From assembly GCF_001949145.1 (NCBI RefSeq), contig NW_019091580.1:39195-52226 (forward strand): a stretch of 13,032 bases of DNA, given 5' to 3'. Position 1 is the stretch's first letter; every line of letters starts with the position of its first letter. The stretch comes from Acanthaster planci (lineage: Eukaryota; Echinodermata; Asteroidea; Valvatida; Acanthasteridae). Shown in pieces: positions 8,778 through 13,032 of the stretch. The notes beneath the pieces are model-generated. The model saw only the letters and a program-made list of their open reading frames with translations. It was not told the DNA's origin and ran no database searches. The translations under genes and the position numbers were made by a program.

Positions 8778-9510
8778 AGATTTAGACAATCTGTAGACGT
8801 TTTAAGGTCGAACATATGGAGCTGTATTTGCCCGGGATGGGGAACGGTAATGTGAGGAAAAATGCAAAAATTCACAAAAACAGCAAGCAGTCCGAGAGGA
8901 ACTTGCCTTCTTTCTCCCATATTTCCCTTAACACACCAAAGATAGATATAAAACATATCAATTATTAGAACATGCGCCCTTTCGGATTGTGGTAGGATTG
9001 CTGGATTTGGACAATCTTCACACCTGTTATGTTCGAATACATAGAACCATCTTTGTGCGGGAAGAGGACTGCTAAAGTGTGGAGAAAGGGGAAAAGTCAC
9101 AAATCTGGCAAGCAGTTACAGATCTCTTGCCTTCTTTTTTCGTGTATTTCCCCAATAACTAAAAATATTAAACCTATGTCATCTGATGAAGGAAAGTGTG
9201 CCCTTCCATATGTCGCTGAGACTGTTAGATTTGAAGCATTTTAGACCTGTAATGCCCGGGTATAGGGAGCCATCTTTACTAGGGAAGAGGACCGGTAAAA
9301 TGTGGCAAAGGGAAATTGAACAAAAGTAGCAAGCATCAGCACCTTCATGCTCAAATATTGAGCCATGTGCGCAGGAAGAGGATCAGAAGAGTGTGCACAA
9401 AGGGAGAATTGCACAAAAATAACAAGCAGTGAGACATGAACTCTTGTCTTCTTCGATGGGTATTTCCCCAACAATAACAAATTTGGATCTGAAACTTCGA
9501 CTAATGGATA

Positions 9511-9979
9511 GAGGAATACATGAATGACACATTTGGACAAATTTCTGAACTGTTGTGCTCGAATATAATGGGGCCATTCTCTGCTCAGGAAGAGGCAATA
9601 GTCCGGCCAGTGGACGCAAGGGGGGGCATGCCCCAGCCACACGGAATTTTGTTCACTAAAAACACTTCACAAGTGAGTGGGAAAGAGAGTTATGGGTGTA
9701 TCAGCACCGATACCCTAAGAAAACAACACCACGACATGAAAACAAGGATGTCACGACCGTCACGCTTCTGAAAGTTCTTCCCCAAAATCATGCTGAATAA
9801 GCCCGAAACTGTATTCAGTTTTGACCCCCCCCCAACGCCAAAGCTGGATATGCTGCTGGGAAGAGGACCAGTAAAGTGTGGACAAAGGACAAACCGCAAA
9901 AACACAGGAAACACTAGCTCTGACAAGAACTCTTGACTTGTTCAGCATATATGAATAGAAACTTACGTCAATGGATAGA
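9511..9979. repeat. Old monomer interrupted by an inserted element (left copy)
   Basis: The first part runs from GGAATACATGAATGACAC through GTGCTCGAATATAATGG to GCTCAGGAAGAGG (9583-9595). After the insert the monomer resumes at GCTGGGAAGAGGACCAG (from 9855) and ends with CTGACAAGAACTCTTGAC and CAATGGATAGAGG. The repeated words GCTCAGGAAGAGG and GCTGGGAAGAGG on either side are a possible imperfect target-site duplication of about 12-13 bp. The segment between the dyad and the monomer end is contracted compared with other monomers. Confidence 0.75.
9607..9847. mobile_element. Short non-autonomous element with inverted GC-rich ends (left copy)
   Basis: This 241-bp stretch has no counterpart in any other monomer. 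Its left end reads CCAGTGGACGCAA followed by seven G and CATGCCCC. Its right end reads TTTTGA, nine C, then AACGCCAAAGCTGG. Read on the other strand, the right end is CCAGCTTTGGCGTT followed by the G run, so both ends share CCAG, TGG, CG and a G run in the same order: imperfect terminal inverted repeats. It has no open frame for a transposase. It may be a MITE-like or foldback element. The possible 12-13-bp flanking duplication would instead suit a retroposed element, so the class is uncertain. The exact edges are approximate. Confidence 0.6.
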
Positions 9980-10740
9980 GGAACATGTGCCCTTTGATTG
10001 TCATCACGTTTATCACATTTCAACCATTTTGAAACATTTTAGCATGTTTAGAGTAAAATATGGGGATCACACTGTGCGCTGAAGTGTCTCGGTAAGGTGT
10101 GAACAAAGAAGAGTAGGACTAATCTAGTCTTCTTTCGCAGGTATTTCTAAGGCTTCAGCTTAAATATGGACAGGAATATTATATCAATGGACAGAGAAAT
10201 ATTTACTGTCTCCGAAGATATCAAGATCAGCCCATTTTGACCGTTTCAGAATATTTACTGTAAACTTGGCTATAGAGACATGTAGCGGCAGAGGCAGACC
10301 GACTACCGTGTGTACAAAGCGAAAACGAACGAAATAGGAAGCATGTCTAAGGAAAACTCTGATCCCCATGTCTGTTCTGTTGCAAAATGGCATGAAATTT
10401 TCTTTTTGGATAACAAACATATAGCCTTTCCAAAGACTCCAGGATCAGCCTATCTCTTGACAATTTAATATCGGATATAAAGACAACGTGGCGTGTATTT
10501 TACGTGTGTAGCATGCAAAACCAAAAAAATACTAAGCCTTTTTGTTTAATGTTTCCAAATATCGAAATAAAAATTTCTCCAGTGGATAGTGAAATGTGTA
10601 TCCTTGTCGAGTCACACCAAGCTCACCCATTCAGACCATTTGTCAACCTACTTAACCTCCGAGATAAAAAACTCTCCGACCAAAAGAGACCAACTAACGT
10701 GTGTACAATGAGGGAAACACTTTCATTTATTCGGCACTTT
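9848..10740. repeat. Most decayed satellite monomers (left copy)
   Basis: Monomer phase is still traceable through degraded junction boxes at 9980-9996 (GGAACATGTGCCCTTTG, nearly perfect), about 10194-10213 (GAAATATTTACTGTCTCC), 10415-10431 (AAACATATAGCCTTTCC) and 10591-10608 (GAAATGTGTATCCTTGTC). Spacings are 214, 221 and 176 bp. Internal anchors also persist: CGTGTGTACAAAGCGAAA and CGTGTGTACAATGAGGGAAA correspond to GTGTGGACAAAGG in less decayed units, and TTGACCGTTT and TCAGACCATTT correspond to TGAGACCTTTTA. An 80-codon forward frame at 10504-10746 and a 78-codon reverse frame at 10184-10420 lie here. The duplicate copy shifts frame inside the reverse one, so neither is called. Confidence 0.7.
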
Positions 10741-10939
10741 TCATGAAAAAGAACAGAACAACATTAAACAAAACACATGACACATAATACACTGAAATCA
10801 CAAACACAAACATTACTAATGCCCGGAGAGAAAACAGTTCATCCAATAACTGTCACCCGTAAGACTTTCATTTCTGAAGCTCCAGGTTTTACATAATCGT
10901 GCACACACATACACAATAAAATAAAAGCACAAGATTCAA
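10741..10939. other. Non-repeat AT-rich stretch before the N
   Basis: About 200 bp rich in A and C with no junction box, dyad or other satellite anchor. It includes CACACACATACACAATAAAA near the end and no convincing open frame. Its first ~106 bp recur at the end of the window (to 13032). The last 93 bp (10847-10939) are seen only once here. It may be the true edge of the satellite or a very decayed monomer. Confidence 0.55.
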
Positions 10940-10940
10940 N
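10940..10940. other. Single ambiguous base (N) at the duplication junction
   Basis: This is the only N in the window. It lies exactly where the non-repeat stretch ends and the second copy of the ~2.1-kb block begins (AGATTTAGAC at 10941, equivalent to 8778). A lone N placed precisely at a duplication boundary suggests a scaffold or contig join rather than a base-calling problem. Confidence 0.85.
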
Positions 10941-13032
10941 AGATTTAGACAATCTGTAGACGTTTTATGGTCGAACATATGGAGCTGTATTTGCGCGGGA
11001 TGGGGAACAGTAATGTGAGGACGAATGTAAAAATTCACAAAAACAGCAAGCAGTCCGAGAGGAACTTGCCTTGAAGTCTTTCTCCCATATTTCCCTTAAC
11101 ACACCAAAGATAGATATAAAACATATCAATTATAAGATCATGCGCCCTTTCTGATTGTGGTAAGATTGCTGGATTTGGACAATCTTCACACCTGTTATGT
11201 TCGAATATATACATAGAACCATCTTTGTGCAGGAAGAGGACTGCTAAAGTGTGGACAAAGGGGAAAAGTCACAAATCTGGCAAGCAGTTACTGATCTCTT
11301 GCCTTCTTTTTTCGTGTATTTCCCCAATAACTAGAAATATTAAACCTATGTCATCTGATGAAGGAAAGTGTGCCCTTTCATATGTCGCTGAGACTGTTAG
11401 ATTTGAAGCATTTTAGACCTGTAATGCCCGGGTATAGGGAGCCATCTTTACTCTTTAGAGGACCGGGAAATTGAACAAAAGTAGCAAGCATCAGGACCTT
11501 TATGCTCAAATATTGAGCCATGTGCGCAGGAAGAGGATCAGACGAGTGTGCACAAAGGGAGAATTGCACAGAAATAACAAGCAGTGAGACATGAACTCTT
11601 GCCTTATTCGATGGGTATTTCCCCAACAATAACAAATTTGGATCTGAAACTTCGACTAATGGATAGAGGAATACATGTATGTACTATTTCAAATGCTGCC
11701 ATGAATGACACATTTGGACAAATTTCTTAACTGTTGTGCTCGAATATAATGGAGCCATTCTCTGCTCAGAAAGAGGCAATAGTCCGGCCAGTGGACGAAA
11801 GGGGGGGGCATGCCCCAGCCACACAGAATTTTGTTCCCTAAAAACACTTCACAAGTGTGTGGGAAAGAGAGTTATGGGTGTATCAGCACCGATACCCTAA
11901 GAAAACAACACCACGACATGAAAACAAGGATGTCACGACCGTCACGCTTCTGAAAGTTCTTCCCCAAAATCATGCTGAATAAGCCCGAAACTGTATTCAG
12001 TTTTGACCCCCCCCCCAACGCCAAAGCTGGATATGCTGCTGGGAAGAGGACCAGTAAAGTGCGGACAAAGGACAAATCGCAAAAACACAGGAAACACTAG
12101 CTCTGACAAGAACTCTTGCCTTGTTCAGCATATATGAATAGAAACTTACATCAATGGATAGAGTAACATGTGCCCTTTGATTGTCATCACGTTTATCACA
12201 TTTCAACCATTTTGAAACATTTTATCATGTTTAGGGTAAAATATGGGGATCACACTGTGCGCTGAAGTGTCTCGGTAAGGTGTGAACAAAGAAGAGTGGG
12301 ACTAATCTAGTCTTCTTTCGCAGGTATTTCCAAGGCTTCAGCTTAAATATTGACAGGAAAATTATATCAACGGACAGAGAAATATTTACTGTCTCCGAAG
12401 ATATCAAGATCAGCCTTTTTGACCGTTTCAGAATATTTACTGTAAACTTGGCTATAGAGACATGTAGCGGCAGATGCAGACCGACTACGCGTGTACAAAG
12501 CGAAAACGAACGAAATAGGGAGCATGTCCAAAAAAAACTCTGACCCCCATGTCTGTTCTGTTCTGCAAAATGGCACGAAATTGTCTTTTTGGATAACAAA
12601 CATATAACCTTTCCACAGACTCCAGGATCAGCCTATCTCTTGACAATTTAATATCGGATATAAAGACAACGTGGCGTGTATTTGACGTGTGTAGCATGCA
12701 AAACCAAAACAAATACGAAGCCTTTTTGTTAAATGTTTCCAAATATCAAAATAAAAATTTCTCCAGTGGATAAGGAAATGTGTATCCTTGTCGAGTCACA
12801 CCAAGCTCACCTATTCGGACCATTTGTCAACCTACTTAACCTCCGAGATAAAAAAAACTCTTCGACCAAAAGAGACCAACTAACGTGTGTACAATGAGGG
12901 AAACACTTTCATTTATTCGGCATTTTTCATGAAAAAGAACAGAACATTATTAAACAAAACACATGACATATAATACACTGAAATCACAAACACAAACATT
13001 ACGAATGCCCGGAGAGAAAACAGTTAATCCAA
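10941..13032. repeat. Right copy of the ~2.1-kb duplication
   Basis: It repeats 8778-10846 in the same orientation, ending at the window edge (AATCCAA, equivalent to 10846). It differs by about 4-5% substitutions in the stretches compared. Its indels include +5 bp (CCTTGAAGTCTTTC at about 11070), +4 bp (TATATACATAG at about 11207), loss of 16 bp after AGGACCGG at about 11468, and a retained 26-bp segment at 11678-11703 missing on the left. The old monomers, the inserted element and the decayed tail are all present in the same order. Reverse-strand frames that are long in one copy are broken in the other, for example 133 codons at 9241-9642 against 85 at 11378-11635. This argues against coding. 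Confidence 0.93.
11788..12030. mobile_element. Short non-autonomous element with inverted GC-rich ends (right copy)
   Basis: This is the counterpart of 9607-9847 at the same place in the same monomer, so the insertion preceded the duplication or the split of the two haplotypes. The G run is eight bases here against seven on the left, and the C run ten against nine, consistent with slippage in homopolymers. The interior is nearly identical to the left copy, including GTATCAGCACCGATACCC, in which GTATC and GATAC flank the centre as an inverted pair. No transposase frame is present. Confidence 0.6.

Larger units (their letters stand above)
8778..10846. repeat. Left copy of a ~2.1-kb duplication (old monomers)
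   Basis: It matches 10941-13032 over its whole length, about 95% by eye, with scattered substitutions and several indels. It contains old monomers starting near 8750, 8967, 9191, about 9336 (partial), 9511 (interrupted by an element), 9980, about 10194, 10415 and 10591. Relative to the right copy it lacks 26 bp at about 9518, between two CATG words, and keeps a 16-bp segment at about 9297-9312 that the right copy lost. The homology at the right end is limited by the window, so the duplicated unit may be longer. Confidence 0.93.

Noticed and set aside
9241-9642. Reverse-strand open frame of 133 codons, the longest in the window, with 122-codon reverse frames at 8732-9100 and 12231-12599
   Set aside because: They run across satellite monomers, show no known domain, and their duplicates about 2.2 kb away are broken by indels (for example only 85 codons at 11378-11635). 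Near-identical copies that do not preserve the frame argue against coding.
10504-10746. Forward open frame of 80 codons in the decayed monomers
   Set aside because: It lies in sequence alignable to the satellite by phase and anchors. The duplicate at about 12690-12930 carries single-base indels (AAAAACTC against AAAAAAACTC) that break the frame.
10900-10921. CA-rich microsatellite
   Set aside because: CACACACATACACA is too short and imperfect to count as a microsatellite locus.

Overview
This window looks like eukaryotic satellite DNA, probably from a centromeric, pericentromeric or other heterochromatic block. I find no credible protein-coding gene, tRNA, rRNA or prokaryotic gene organisation. 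Nearly everything derives from one AT-rich tandem repeat family with a monomer of about 224 bp, seen at very different degrees of decay. CpG dinucleotides are still common in the monomers (GCTCGAA, CTACGTCAG, TACGC), so heavy methylation-driven CpG loss is not evident. That fits an invertebrate better than a vertebrate, but the species cannot be named from the sequence.

Layout, left to right. (1) 1-3462: a highly regular array of exactly 224-bp monomers arranged as a higher-order repeat (HOR) of nine monomers (2016 bp). There is one full HOR copy (1-2016) and most of a second (2017-3462). Matching monomers one HOR apart differ at only about 1-2% of sites, while neighbouring monomers differ far more. 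(2) 3463-5578: the same monomers in irregular order, with deleted, slightly longer or shorter, and reshuffled copies. (3) 5579-7133: a local expansion of a distinct subfamily of 219-224 bp in which a short forward frame happens to be open. (4) 7134-7422: one lengthened monomer and one monomer cut off after 54 bp. (5) 7423-8180: a different, degenerate tandem repeat of about 210-260 bp wedged into the broken monomer. (6) 8181-10740: old, strongly diverged monomers of the first family (about 175-240 bp), one of them interrupted by a 241-bp element with inverted GC-rich ends. (7) 10741-10939: about 200 bp with no recognisable repeat, ending in a single N. (8) 10941-13032: a second copy of 8778-10846, about 95% identical by eye, with indels.

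The overall picture is a homogenised array core on the left grading into an old, decayed flank on the right. This is the age gradient expected where unequal exchange or gene conversion acts on the centre of a satellite and not on its edge. Two short blocks survive across most of the family: a junction box close to GGAACATGTGCCCTTTC, and an internal dyad, AAGAACATGTTCTT in the core and CAAGAACTCTTG in the old flank. These are the best candidates for sites that bind a protein or are otherwise constrained. The duplication on the right meets its partner at a lone N, so it may be a real segmental duplication or two haplotypes joined by the assembler.

Short open frames occur on both strands in almost every monomer. 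They break freely between near-identical copies, so none is called as a gene.
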